This document shows, piece after piece, positions 1 through 7,181 of a stretch of DNA of 64,000 nucleotides; position 1 is the first letter of the stretch; each line of letters begins with the position of its first letter. Below the pieces are notes generated by a model that saw nothing but the letters and a program-made list of their open reading frames with translations, had not been told where the DNA came from and made no database searches. Origin of the DNA: Acinetobacter courvalinii (lineage in GTDB: Bacteria; Pseudomonadota; Gammaproteobacteria; Pseudomonadales; Moraxellaceae); contig NZ_BMDA01000001.1 in the NCBI RefSeq assembly GCF_014635545.1, forward strand, positions 1,504,739-1,568,738, in the 5' to 3' direction. The position numbers were made by a program, and so were the translations under genes.

Positions 1-675
1 AGATTGGTTAAAGCTCTGGATAAGTTAGAGACCATTCTGCAACATAATCAAGGTATTAACCCTGTTAATTTCGATTATGCATTTAATCTTAGTTACGGTG
101 AAAAATACACTCAAGCCAACCCCACTCTCAAGCAGATTCGGGCCATCCTAAATCAGGAAACACAAGAGAAAATAAAGATGAACATACAGATTCGTGATGA
201 AAAACTATACGATATTCAAGCTATTTTTGACTTAACGCAAGCGGCTTTCGCCGATGCAGAGCATTCGAGTCATACAGAGCAATTTATTGTGAATACTTTA
301 CGTAATTCAGGCCAATTGAGTTTATCTTTGGTTGCGATCAGTAATAATAAACTAATTGGACATATTGCATTTTCCCCTGTGAAAATCTCAGATGGCACTA
401 AAGGCTGGTATGGCTTAGGGCCAATTTCAGTTTTACCTGAATATCAAGGTCAAGGCGTTGGCGCAAAACTGATGCATGCAGGCCTTGAAGCTCTCAAGGA
501 TTTAGATGCTGTTGGCTGTGTTTTACTCGGCGATCCTGACTATTACGGTAAATTTGGTTTTAAAGCAGATGCAAGACTTGTATTACAAGGTGTGCCAGCA
601 GCGTATTTCCAAATTTTGCCATTTACTGAACATGTCCCATCAGGTAACGTGGTCTATGCAGATGCATTTAATTAA
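1..675 (+). CDS. HD-domain protein C-terminus joined in frame to a GNAT acetyltransferase (5' partial)
   Basis: The frame is already open at the window edge, so the 5' end is missing. Up to about base 177 the product resembles the C-terminal end of a YfbR-like HD phosphohydrolase (helix VKALDKLETILQ); the catalytic HD motif is not in view. From the ATG at 178 the same frame runs without a stop into a complete GNAT domain of about 165 residues of the YhbS type, with the acetyl-CoA loop PEYQGQGVGAKLM and a C-terminal YYGKFGFK motif. GNAT enzymes transfer acetyl from acetyl-CoA to an amine; the substrate cannot be told. The ATG at 178 has only a weak AGAGA upstream. This is either a real fusion or an acetyltransferase whose upstream neighbour lost its stop codon. 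Confidence 0.75.
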   Translation, partial: RLVKALDKLETILQHNQGINPVNFDYAFNLSYGEKYTQANPTLKQIRAILNQETQEKIKMNIQIRDEKLYDIQAIFDLTQAAFADAEHSSHTEQFIVNTLRNSGQLSLSLVAISNNKLIGHIAFSPVKISDGTKGWYGLGPISVLPEYQGQGVGAKLMHAGLEALKDLDAVGCVLLGDPDYYGKFGFKADARLVLQGVPAAYFQILPFTEHVPSGNVVYADAFN

Positions 676-694
676 TGCGACTGCATAGTCTTAT

Positions 695-722
695 GCGCTC
701 AGCTTCAGTTAACGCTGAGCGC
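695..722. terminator. Hairpin between convergent genes
   Basis: A perfect 9-bp stem GCGCTCAGC/GCTGAGCGC with a 10-base loop lies 20 bases after the acetyltransferase stop and 50 bases beyond the endolysin stop. The T-run is poor, so it may be a weak or bidirectional terminator. Confidence 0.55.
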
Positions 723-770
723 TTATATTTGTGAGTATAGAATTCCAAAGGGAATAGATTGAATATACGC

Positions 771-1319
771 TTAATGACAAACAACCTCTTCAGAAGCTTC
801 TAAAGCCTGTTCAAAGATTTCGGCATAGCTCGCAATCAGTTCAGCTTTATCTGTTCCATTGACAATATAGCGTGCGCCCACATAATTCTTTTTATGCTGA
901 TTGATGTAATCAGAAAGTCTTTTACCTGTGAACATGCCCTTTTTCATACCGACAATCATGACACGGGCCGCGATATCAGCTTGTAAAGCCAATTTTGGAT
1001 TTTTGACTAAATCAATTTTTAAGTAATCGCCCATGCGTTTATAGTTGGACAACCATGTCAGTTGCACATAGCCATAACCAATATAGGGATAATATTGCTT
1101 AGACTTTAAATATTTTTCAGAGCCGTACTCGATCACTGGCTGCATGGTTTTTGCTGTTTCATGCCAGGCCGTTGCCAAGATATAAGCCGCCTGTGTAGTT
1201 ATAATGGCCGTATCTTCAGCCAGCACCGAGACAAGAAAGTTAATGCCATCGACCTGAGATTGTGCCAACTTGCCAAAATTTTTGCGCAAAATATCAAAAC
1301 CATCTTGTGTAATTGTCAT
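771..1319 (-). CDS. GH19-type phage endolysin (peptidoglycan hydrolase)
   Basis: A 182-residue protein with the fold signature of GH19 chitinase-like lysozymes used by phages to cut cell-wall glycan. The HE pair at residues 53-54 (AWHETAK) and Glu64 (IEYGSE) match the two catalytic glutamates of the family, followed by the GYGYVQLTWLSNYKR motif near residues 80-94. There is no signal peptide, so release needs a holin, and a holin-like membrane protein is encoded directly upstream on the same strand (1380-1775). The ATG at 1319 follows an AAAGAGGAAAAGAAC ribosome-binding region. Placement beside CI- and Cro-like regulators marks it as a prophage lysis gene. The exact bond cut is inferred from the family. 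Confidence 0.85.
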   Translation of the reverse strand: MTITQDGFDILRKNFGKLAQSQVDGINFLVSVLAEDTAIITTQAAYILATAWHETAKTMQPVIEYGSEKYLKSKQYYPYIGYGYVQLTWLSNYKRMGDYLKIDLVKNPKLALQADIAARVMIVGMKKGMFTGKRLSDYINQHKKNYVGARYIVNGTDKAELIASYAEIFEQALEASEEVVCH

Positions 1320-1337
1320 GTTCTTTTCCTCTTTATA

Positions 1338-1361
1338 ATAAAAAACCGCCCGAAGGCGGCA
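1338..1361 (-). terminator. Terminator between holin-like gene and endolysin
   Basis: Stem GCCGCC/GGGCGG with a TTCG loop, read leftwards into a run of T. It lies about 20 bases after the holin-like stop and just before the endolysin ribosome-binding site, so it could attenuate endolysin expression. Confidence 0.7.
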
Positions 1362-1379
1362 TTAAACTGAAGTTATTAT

Positions 1380-1775
1380 TTAAAATTTGTCTTTAAAGTC
1401 TTTTACTTCTCTTGCAACATCTAGAATCGTTGAATCCTCTCTTGCATTGATATAGTTAAAAGTCCAGCGAATAAGTGCCCACACAGGTAAGCCACAAAGG
1501 AAATACAAGCCACCGAGGGCAAATGCGCCAAACATATTCTTACTCCAGTCTTGCAAATCAAAATGCTGGATCATAAAACCACCACCCGCAATGCTTCCGA
1601 CCGAAGTTGAAATTAATGAAACCACCCACTCACGCCTAGATTTTGGCAACCGTGTCATCACAACAACAATCCAGGCCAAAAGCATGAAGGTGAGTGCCAT
1701 CAAGATAATAAAAAACACACCATAAGATTTTATTGCGGCTGCAATGTCTGCACCCGCTGAAACGAGGTCTACCAT
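1380..1775 (-). CDS. Holin-like phage membrane protein
   Basis: A 131-residue protein starting at the ATG at 1775, chosen because GGAGGAGG sits just upstream; an upstream in-frame start at 1817 lacks this. It has a strongly hydrophobic segment at about residues 17-38 (FFIILMALTFMLLAWIVVV), a second at about 52-65 and a third at about 78-98 (FALGGLYFLCGLPVWALIRW), then a short charged tail rich in Asp and Lys. Small size, two or three membrane spans, charged tail and position directly upstream of an endolysin are typical of holins, which permeabilise the inner membrane to let the lysin reach the wall. I cannot place it in a named holin family; it could be another small phage membrane protein. 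Confidence 0.6.
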   Translation of the reverse strand: MVDLVSAGADIAAAIKSYGVFFIILMALTFMLLAWIVVVMTRLPKSRREWVVSLISTSVGSIAGGGFMIQHFDLQDWSKNMFGAFALGGLYFLCGLPVWALIRWTFNYINAREDSTILDVAREVKDFKDKF

Positions 1776-1911
1776 TTTCCTCCTCCAAAAAGAAAAGCCC
1801 TGAGAGATACAGGGCATTATTTAAATAAGGTAATTTTATAAAGCAGCCGTTATCCTTATTGAAGTCATCACTCTTGTTATTCACTTCCTATCACAGCACA
1901 TGTTTTATCTA

Positions 1912-1935
1912 TAAAAAAACCTCCCGCGTGGGAGG
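1912..1935 (-). terminator. Terminator of the 435-codon prophage gene
   Basis: ACCTCCC/GGGAGGT stem with a GCG-type loop, followed leftwards by seven T. It lies just beyond the stop of the gene at 1953-3167. Confidence 0.8.
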
Positions 1936-1952
1936 TCAACTCATTAAAAAAG

Positions 1953-3167
1953 TCACAGTGGATAAAGCGGCAAATACTGCGAATGAGAAAAAGGTAAATA
2001 ATGACCTGTTCTCAGTCGCTTAGGCGAAAGCTTGTATTTATGCACTGAGTCATAATTTTTTGCATTGTTTGTATTTACAGCATAGATCTCTTCTTCAACT
2101 GCTGCATAGGCTGCTCTTAAGTCAAAATCCAGTTGAGTCAGCCCATCCAATGCAATAACTTGATAAAATTCTGGTAACTCTAATCCATGACTTGAAACCC
2201 AGCCCCCCATCAGTTTTCCATCAATATAGACATTCATCGAATGCTTGCCTGTGATTTCAAAAGTGATAACTGGATTTAAACAAGGCTCATCTTGCGTAAA
2301 AGTGACATTATCCATACTGCCATAATCCCCTAATATCACCGTGAACTTCTCATCCACAAACAAACTGTAAATGACAAATCCCTGCTTCACCTGATCAGCA
2401 ATCAGCTTTCTTTCTGGTGGATAGGCAAGTCCAGCAAGCATAAAAGCATGCTGAGATGCATTTGAGTTACTCAAGGAAAAACTACCCTGACCTACCTGAA
2501 AATAAGCCGATAAGAACGGTACCTTGGTCAGTTGCTCGGCCCATCCAAACTGGATAAAGACATTGGACAGATCATAAGGCAGTTCAGTTGCCTCCAGTTG
2601 CACATATTCGAAATCCATATCTAATTGATAGGCCTGTGTATGGACAGTCTTATCATTGATTTTTAACAACTGTACAGCGTTTGCTGTTACCCGAATCACC
2701 AGATTCTCAATTTTATTAAAATCATTTAGGGTGATGGGCAAATCAGTACTACTGAACATCACAACTCGTTTAGCTTCGATACTAAGCGTGACATGATCAT
2801 GATCATTCTTAAAAAGAATCAGGGTTTCAGCCTGCTCACCAATCATAATTTTATAGTCACGATCTGCCTGTAGCGGCTCGATCATTCCTTGCATGTTTGC
2901 AGGACGGAATGCAGTAATATCCGGTATAAATTTGGCTTCCGTCACAGCAAGCATATTGCGCGACTGGATGAGCTGATAATCATCATAACTAAGAGCGGGT
3001 TCCTGCATATCTTCAACAACTTTTAAGGCACCTAGATATGGATTAGATTCCATTAAGGTCACACCCGCCGCATCTGGTGTGATCTGCATACAAGACGGGG
3101 CAATAGCGGCGGGAGAAAAACGCGTTAAATCTTGGTTTAAATAGCTAATATTATTTGTACTCTTCAT
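1953..3167 (-). CDS. Unknown prophage-type protein (404 aa)
   Basis: I do not recognise this protein. The start at 3167 (MKSTNNISYLNQDL) is preferred over an upstream frame beginning at 3260 because TGAGGT lies 8-9 bases before it and the extra N-terminal stretch overlaps a terminator. The product is acidic, has no signal peptide or membrane span, and looks built of short beta-rich stretches (for example VTLSIEAKRVVMFSS and SMNVYIDGKLMGGW), which would suit a virion, tail-fibre or carbohydrate-contact protein, but that is inference. It is flanked by its own terminators on both sides, read in the same direction as the holin and endolysin, and probably belongs to the same island. Confidence 0.65.
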   Translation of the reverse strand: MKSTNNISYLNQDLTRFSPAAIAPSCMQITPDAAGVTLMESNPYLGALKVVEDMQEPALSYDDYQLIQSRNMLAVTEAKFIPDITAFRPANMQGMIEPLQADRDYKIMIGEQAETLILFKNDHDHVTLSIEAKRVVMFSSTDLPITLNDFNKIENLVIRVTANAVQLLKINDKTVHTQAYQLDMDFEYVQLEATELPYDLSNVFIQFGWAEQLTKVPFLSAYFQVGQGSFSLSNSNASQHAFMLAGLAYPPERKLIADQVKQGFVIYSLFVDEKFTVILGDYGSMDNVTFTQDEPCLNPVITFEITGKHSMNVYIDGKLMGGWVSSHGLELPEFYQVIALDGLTQLDFDLRAAYAAVEEEIYAVNTNNAKNYDSVHKYKLSPKRLRTGHYLPFSHSQYLPLYPL

Positions 3168-3222
3168 TTTCAAATACCTCAAATTCTTTATAAATTTCAA
3201 ACCCATTCCAGGTTTTAGGCAT

Positions 3223-3257
3223 AAAAAAACTCGGTCTCCATGACGGAACCGAGTTTT
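3223..3257 (-). terminator. Terminator upstream of the unknown prophage gene
   Basis: ACTCGGT/ACCGAGT stem with A-run on the left, so it reads as a leftward terminator. It lies between the genes at 3371-3919 and 1953-3167. A second hairpin follows at once to the right. Confidence 0.65.
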
Positions 3258-3267
3258 CATTAGGCAA

Positions 3268-3294
3268 CAAAAAAGCCCATCTATGATGAGCTTT
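3268..3294 (-). terminator. Terminator following the 182-codon prophage gene
   Basis: AAAGCTCATC/GATGGGCTTT stem read leftwards into a T-run. Together with the next hairpin it forms a tandem terminator pair separating two genes of the island. Confidence 0.65.
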
Positions 3295-3370
3295 CAAGTT
3301 TTGTCATATTTAATCTTTAATACGACCAGTATAGTAAAACTATAGCGTGCTTTCCGAAATAATGGAATCC

Positions 3371-3919
3371 TTAGTTATGCATATTTTTGTAAGTGTTTTT
3401 ACGATATTGCTCAATCACGATTTCTGCTTCTTCAATAGCTGTCTCTAATGCTTTAACCATCAAATTTTCATAAGTTTTCCAAGTCTTTCGATAGCTCTCT
3501 ACATTAAGTTGATGGCGATGGATTCCAGCATAGGCCAAACGTCCTTTCGCTGTGTAATTTTCTTCCAGTTCCGGATTTAAAACGAAATCCAACACTATTC
3601 TAGATACCAACCAGGCCAAGTGATACATGGCGATCCGTTCTGGTTCACGCTTTTTATCTCGTTCAGCCTGTTTAATAAAAATATCTGCCAAATGCTGACG
3701 GATATAGTCATAATCTGTAGCTGACTTATTTTCAAACACAATCAATGCGGTCACGGACTTGGCCAACTGCGTATCCATTGCAGCAATCGCACCTAAACGA
3801 TCCTGATAGCTTAAACGCTCGCCTGTGCCACGCACGTAAGGATCAAAACCTGGAGAACTTACCGTTAAACCATGTGTTAACCACTCAAATTTTTCAAATT
3901 TAGTTACCATCGCATTCAT
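3371..3919 (-). CDS. Unknown prophage-type protein (182 aa)
   Basis: Not recognised. The 182-residue product is soluble and largely helical, with a Lys/Glu-rich middle (KQAERDKKREPERIAMYHLAWLVSR) and no cysteines, signal peptide or membrane span. GATGAGGTG lies about 8 bases before the ATG, with a second in-frame ATG four codons on. It is read leftwards between the small HTH gene (4082-4486) and a tandem terminator. In lambdoid maps that position, after the regulators and before lysis, often holds a late regulator such as an antiterminator, but no antiterminator motif is visible, so this stays a guess from position. Confidence 0.65.
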   Translation of the reverse strand: MNAMVTKFEKFEWLTHGLTVSSPGFDPYVRGTGERLSYQDRLGAIAAMDTQLAKSVTALIVFENKSATDYDYIRQHLADIFIKQAERDKKREPERIAMYHLAWLVSRIVLDFVLNPELEENYTAKGRLAYAGIHRHQLNVESYRKTWKTYENLMVKALETAIEEAEIVIEQYRKNTYKNMHN

Positions 3920-4081
3920 ATTTTCACCTCATCTCATTATTTATTTTTCTGGCTTGATCTATGTTGTCCCTCAAGTAATAGATCCTTTGCCAACTTGAAT
4001 CATCATGTTCATGCTTGCTTGTGCATGTCATGACTTTATTTACGACCTGACGCTACCTTGCTTTCTCTTTTCATCTTTGAA

Positions 4082-4486
4082 TTAATGATATTTTTCTGTT
4101 TGCTCCACACAGTGCATGGCCTGTTTGATCTCTTCAAATCGGCTCTTGCTACATGGCCGGGTAAAGCTCTTGATTTGAGAAATATAGCTATGCGCACAGC
4201 CGAGCACTTCAACCAAGGCCTTGGCTCTACCCTTGTGTTGATTGAGCCAGTTGCTGAGCATCGTAATCTGTTGTTCCGTAGCCTGATTGTCGATACGCTT
4301 TTGTTTTTTGAGCTGTTTCTGCTCATCTTCCAGTCGCATTGCTTTTAGTTTTTTACTGTATTCCACTCTTCGTGGCTGAAATTTAGTTTGAATCTGGGTG
4401 ATTGCATTGCCTTTTGCCAACCAGGCTTCAATTTCAGCATTTAAGTTTTGTTTGATATACATGTTTGGAGTTATTGCTTTGCCCAT
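4082..4486 (-). CDS. Small phage regulator with C-terminal HTH, Cro-like position
   Basis: A 134-residue basic protein. The ATG at 4486 (MGKAITPNMYIKQNL) is preceded by GAGAGGTGGC, better than the upstream in-frame start at 4525, which would overlap operator DNA. A helical, Lys/Gln-rich middle is followed by a helix-turn-helix-like stretch near residues 88-120 (RAKALVEVLGCAHSYISQIK) resembling YdaS/Cro-type DNA-binding domains. It is divergent from the CI-like repressor at 4623 and shares its operator region, so it is probably the first gene of the repressed lytic operon. DNA binding is inferred from the motif. I do not recognise the N-terminal part. Confidence 0.7.
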   Translation of the reverse strand: MGKAITPNMYIKQNLNAEIEAWLAKGNAITQIQTKFQPRRVEYSKKLKAMRLEDEQKQLKKQKRIDNQATEQQITMLSNWLNQHKGRAKALVEVLGCAHSYISQIKSFTRPCSKSRFEEIKQAMHCVEQTEKYH

Positions 4487-4525
4487 ACGCCACCTCTCAC
4501 ATTGAAATTTAAGTAATACGACCAT

Positions 4526-4545
4526 AATATTAGCAAACTAATATT
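4526..4545. promoter_or_regulatory. Putative repressor operator O1
   Basis: A perfect 8-bp inverted repeat AATATTAG-CAAA-CTAATATT in the divergent spacer between the HTH gene and the CI-like gene. A near-identical site is found at 4573-4592 and another on the other side of the repressor gene. Confidence 0.75.
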
Positions 4546-4572
4546 AAATCAATAAGAATACTAATTTGACTT

Positions 4573-4592
4573 CACATTAGTTTGCTAATATT
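4573..4592. promoter_or_regulatory. Putative repressor operator O2
   Basis: The reverse complement of O1 with 18 of 20 bases conserved (core ATTAGTTTGCTAATATT). It lies about 30 bases upstream of the repressor ATG. A half-site GAATACTAATTT at 4556-4567 lies between O1 and O2. Confidence 0.75.
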
Positions 4593-4622
4593 CTGAATTT
4601 AATAATATTCAGGTCGATTGAA

Positions 4623-5300
4623 ATGCTAAAAGATAGGCTCAAAGAAGCTAGAAAAAGAGCAAAGAAGTCTCAAAAAGATGTGGTTGCCGCTGTCGGAATA
4701 ACCCAGTCCGCTTTGAGTCAACTGGAAACAGGATTAGTGAATTCATCCTCGCATCTTCCCTCTATCGCCAAATACTTAGGTGTCGATGCTTACTGGCTGC
4801 AAACTGGTCAAGGACAAGCCGATCCAGATCCATCCCAGCCCGAACATGCAATTAATATTTCTCCGGTTCAGGCCAAGATGGCACCAGTATTGTCATGGGT
4901 ACAAGCAGGTATTTTTACCAATGTGCAAGCTGTTGATATGGCTCAGGTTGAAGAATGGTTACCGCTACCCGATGATTGTGATCAGTGTTTTTATCTTAAA
5001 GTTCAAGGCCTAAGTAATTATCCTGTATTTCATGAAGGTGATTACATTCTGGTTGATCCAACCGTCCAGTATAGTGATATGCAATCAGGTGACATGATTG
5101 TGGTGAGAAAACATGAAGATGCCACCTTCAAGAAACTGGTGATCGAGACTGATAATTCGAGATACTTACAGGCGCTTAATCCGGAATTTAAACCGAATAT
5201 TATTCCCTTGGACGAAGAATGTATTTTCGTGGGTGAAGTAGTCGATTCGATTCGTTATATTTACCAATCCAAACGTCGTTCAAAGATAAAACACAGTTAA
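4623..5300 (+). CDS. CI/LexA-type self-cleaving repressor (HTH-XRE plus peptidase S24)
   Basis: A 225-residue repressor. Residues 1-60 are an XRE helix-turn-helix (SQKDVVAAVGITQSALSQLE); residues about 88-215 are a LexA-like S24 peptidase domain. All elements needed for RecA-stimulated autocleavage are visible: an Ala95-Gly96 cleavage site in SWVQAGIF, nucleophile Ser131 in VQGLSNYP and general base Lys170 in ATFKKLV. This predicts that DNA damage relieves repression. The gene is divergent from the Cro-like gene and flanked on both sides by matching inverted-repeat operators, so it should repress the leftward operon and its own transcription. A CI-like role is inferred from the architecture; the residues are seen directly. 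Confidence 0.92.
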   Translation: MLKDRLKEARKRAKKSQKDVVAAVGITQSALSQLETGLVNSSSHLPSIAKYLGVDAYWLQTGQGQADPDPSQPEHAINISPVQAKMAPVLSWVQAGIFTNVQAVDMAQVEEWLPLPDDCDQCFYLKVQGLSNYPVFHEGDYILVDPTVQYSDMQSGDMIVVRKHEDATFKKLVIETDNSRYLQALNPEFKPNIIPLDEECIFVGEVVDSIRYIYQSKRRSKIKHS

Positions 5301-5309
5301 TGGTCACGT

Positions 5310-5364
5310 ATTAGTATAAAAAATTAGTATTCTGATAATAAATAAATATTAGAAAACTAATAAT
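5310..5364. promoter_or_regulatory. Second operator block downstream of the repressor (OL-like)
   Basis: Inverted repeat AATATTAG-AAAA-CTAATAAT at 5345-5364 matches O1. The 12-mer AAATTAGTATTC at 5321-5332 is the exact reverse complement of the half-site at 4556-4567, and a further ATTAGTA lies at 5310-5316. The order and spacing mirror the block upstream of the repressor, in reverse orientation. No gene now starts here; only a terminator follows. Confidence 0.7.
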
Positions 5365-5385
5365 AAAACATGAATAATAAGCAAA

Positions 5386-5422
5386 TAAAAAAGCCTGAAT
5401 AAGCTAGTCATTCAGGCTTTTT
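5386..5422. terminator. Bidirectional terminator between repressor and YceI gene
   Basis: AAAAAGCCTGAAT/ATTCAGGCTTTTT stem of 13 bp with a 9-base loop, with A-run and T-run on both sides. It ends the repressor transcript and the convergent YceI transcript. Confidence 0.9.
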
Positions 5423-5436
5423 GATCAATTTCGATA

Positions 5437-6015
5437 TTACTTTGCAGCAGTTGCTTCAGTTGTAATATTCACAGTGATCTTATCCCCTACGTTTGGAACG
5501 TAATTACCAATACCAAATGCTGAACGGTTAAAGCTTGTGGTTGCATTAAAGCCAATTGCAGGTACTTTTGCCATTGGATGCTCGCCTTGTTTATTCAGTA
5601 CAGCATCTAATACCACAGGTTTAGTTACACCTTTAACCGTTAAATCACCTGTAATTTTGAAGTGTTTCTTGTCTTTGGTTTCTACCTTAGTACTTTTGAA
5701 AGTTATGTTTGGATATTTTGCAGCGTTAAACCAAGCTTCTTCCTGGAACTCTTTGTCTAAGGCAGGCACATTAGTATTGACACTGCTTAAAGGAATCGTT
5801 ACTTCAACGGATGAGTTTGCAGGTTTTGCATTATCAACTTTAATTGTACCCTGAATATCTGTGAAGTTTGCACTTGGTGTAGAGAAACCAAAGTGGTTCC
5901 AGCTGAATACTGTCGCAGTATGTGTTGGATCAATTTTATAATCGACTGGCGCTGCCAAAGTTACAGAACTAGCTAACGCGACTGCTAAACCGAGGCTTAA
6001 TGTTTTAAATTGCAT
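5437..6015 (-). CDS. Periplasmic YceI-family lipocalin-like protein
   Basis: A 192-residue protein with a clear signal peptide (hydrophobic LGLAVALASSVTLA, cleavage near residue 22) and the YceI fold: start of the barrel at YKIDPTHTATVFSWNHFGFS, the FNAAKYPNITFKST motif, GDLTVKGVTKPVVL and the closing NVGDKITVNI strand. YceI proteins are eight-stranded barrels that bind polyisoprenoid-type lipids and sit in the periplasm; the precise ligand here is unknown. AGGA lies about 10 bases before the ATG. The gene is monocistronic, with the bidirectional terminator at 5386-5422 downstream. Confidence 0.92.
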   Translation of the reverse strand: MQFKTLSLGLAVALASSVTLAAPVDYKIDPTHTATVFSWNHFGFSTPSANFTDIQGTIKVDNAKPANSSVEVTIPLSSVNTNVPALDKEFQEEAWFNAAKYPNITFKSTKVETKDKKHFKITGDLTVKGVTKPVVLDAVLNKQGEHPMAKVPAIGFNATTSFNRSAFGIGNYVPNVGDKITVNITTEATAAK

Positions 6016-6240
6016 TTTTCGTATCCTTGTTTGATATAGCCATTAGTGTATAGATCAAGTATTTTTATTCACTAGTCTTTATAAAACGATATGTTTCATC
6101 CATGCAACAATAAAAGCGTTACAGTTATTATGTAAAACGCCTATCATAAGACTATTCGCTACTCGACAATTGATCTGAGAAGTAACAAGATCAGTTCATA
6201 TATAGATTTAAATTCTTAAAGATAAACAACAAGGTAAAAC

Positions 6241-6651
6241 ATGACACATACAGCTCAAGCACTCAGTACGTCAACACCTTATCGCGTTACATTGACAGAT
6301 TCTTCTGGTCATAGCTGGTATGCAGATGAGCCAGCCGATAAAGGCGGTCAAGATACTGCACCCAACCCAGTTCAGCTATTACTTTCGGCTTTAGGTGCCT
6401 GTACGACCATTACCTTAGAAATGTATGCCAATCATAAAGGCATCAAGCTTGAGCATGTGCAGGTCGATTTAGCCTTAAATCCCAATGGTGAACCTGAATC
6501 AGGACACAACAATATTGAACGTAAAATTATCTTAAAAGGTGAATTTACCGAAGACCAGCACAAACGTTTGTTAAAAGTTGCGGAAAGCTGCCCGATTCAT
6601 AAGTTATTAACGTCAAATATTTCAATTCAGAGTGAATTAAATATTGCGTAA
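6241..6651 (+). CDS. OsmC-family peroxiredoxin-like protein
   Basis: A 136-residue OsmC/Ohr-family protein. The two conserved cysteines are present, Cys54 in [13 protein letters not shown] and Cys117 in ESCPIHKLL; in this family they form the thiol centre that reduces organic hydroperoxides. The [13 protein letters not shown] motif and the GHNNIERKI strand are typical of the YhfA/YchJ-like OsmC branch rather than true Ohr, so the physiological substrate is uncertain. AAGG lies about 7 bases before the ATG. The spacer of about 225 bases from the divergent YceI gene probably holds both promoters. The gene runs convergently into the unknown gene at 6664, with only 12 bases between stops. Confidence 0.9.
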   Translation: MTHTAQALSTSTPYRVTLTDSSGHSWYADEPADKGGQDTAPNPVQLLLSALGACTTITLEMYANHKGIKLEHVQVDLALNPNGEPESGHNNIERKIILKGEFTEDQHKRLLKVAESCPIHKLLTSNISIQSELNIA

Positions 6652-6663
6652 GTAGCCCTTACA

Positions 6664-7164
6664 CTAAATTTCAATCACATTTGTATACCATTCCAATGAG
6701 CCACTCATCGAAATATCTATTGCTAGGTCGACAATATTTGTGAGCTCATTTGGAATAAATGAATATAAATTTACCCCATCGAAATGAATCCAAAATTCAG
6801 GAGGTGGTGTATCAGAACCATCTATAAAGCCAGCTGTTTCTTTTTCACCTAAACAGTCAAACATTGATGAGTACACATCAAATACTAATATTTTGCCCTT
6901 TAACTTTGTCCAACTTGGCATGTGATGATATTTCACTCGAGCTTGAATAGCCTCTTCAAAATAAGTCTGCATACGATAAGCATAATCACCACCAAATACT
7001 GGGTCACCATTTTTATTTTTAAAACTTTCCTGAAATGCGAGAAATAAAAAATTATATTGTGCGCACAACCAAAACATTTCTTTTTTATTTAAATTTTTCA
7101 AATACCTATATTTAATATCATTTAATATTTCTTCAAAAGCACCAAGTACAAATTTTTTTTTCAT
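6664..7164 (-). CDS. Unknown cytoplasmic protein, possible immunity-type gene
   Basis: Not recognised. A 166-residue soluble protein, N-terminal half basic and helical (FEEILNDIKYRYLKNLNKKE), C-terminal half acidic and aromatic (PPPEFWIHFDGVNLYSFIPNEL), with no signal peptide. It follows the gene at 7182-7730 on the same strand with a gap of 17 bases, so the two form an operon. The A/T-rich composition and the lack of a metabolic motif fit the accessory, immunity-like genes that accumulate beside toxin loci, but no toxin gene is next to it. That reading rests on general appearance and should be treated as weak. Confidence 0.65.
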   Translation of the reverse strand: MKKKFVLGAFEEILNDIKYRYLKNLNKKEMFWLCAQYNFLFLAFQESFKNKNGDPVFGGDYAYRMQTYFEEAIQARVKYHHMPSWTKLKGKILVFDVYSSMFDCLGEKETAGFIDGSDTPPPEFWIHFDGVNLYSFIPNELTNIVDLAIDISMSGSLEWYTNVIEI

Positions 7165-7181
7165 CCTAACACCTTAATCTT

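Noticed and set aside
1636-1884. Leftward 82-codon frame overlapping the holin-like gene
   Set aside because: It overlaps the well-supported holin-like frame, has a GTG-type start with a weak ribosome site, and its composition (Cys-rich end) looks like a frame shadow.
4036-4348. Frames on both strands over the 3' part of the small HTH gene
   Set aside because: They are shadows of the HTH gene in other frames with no ribosome site.
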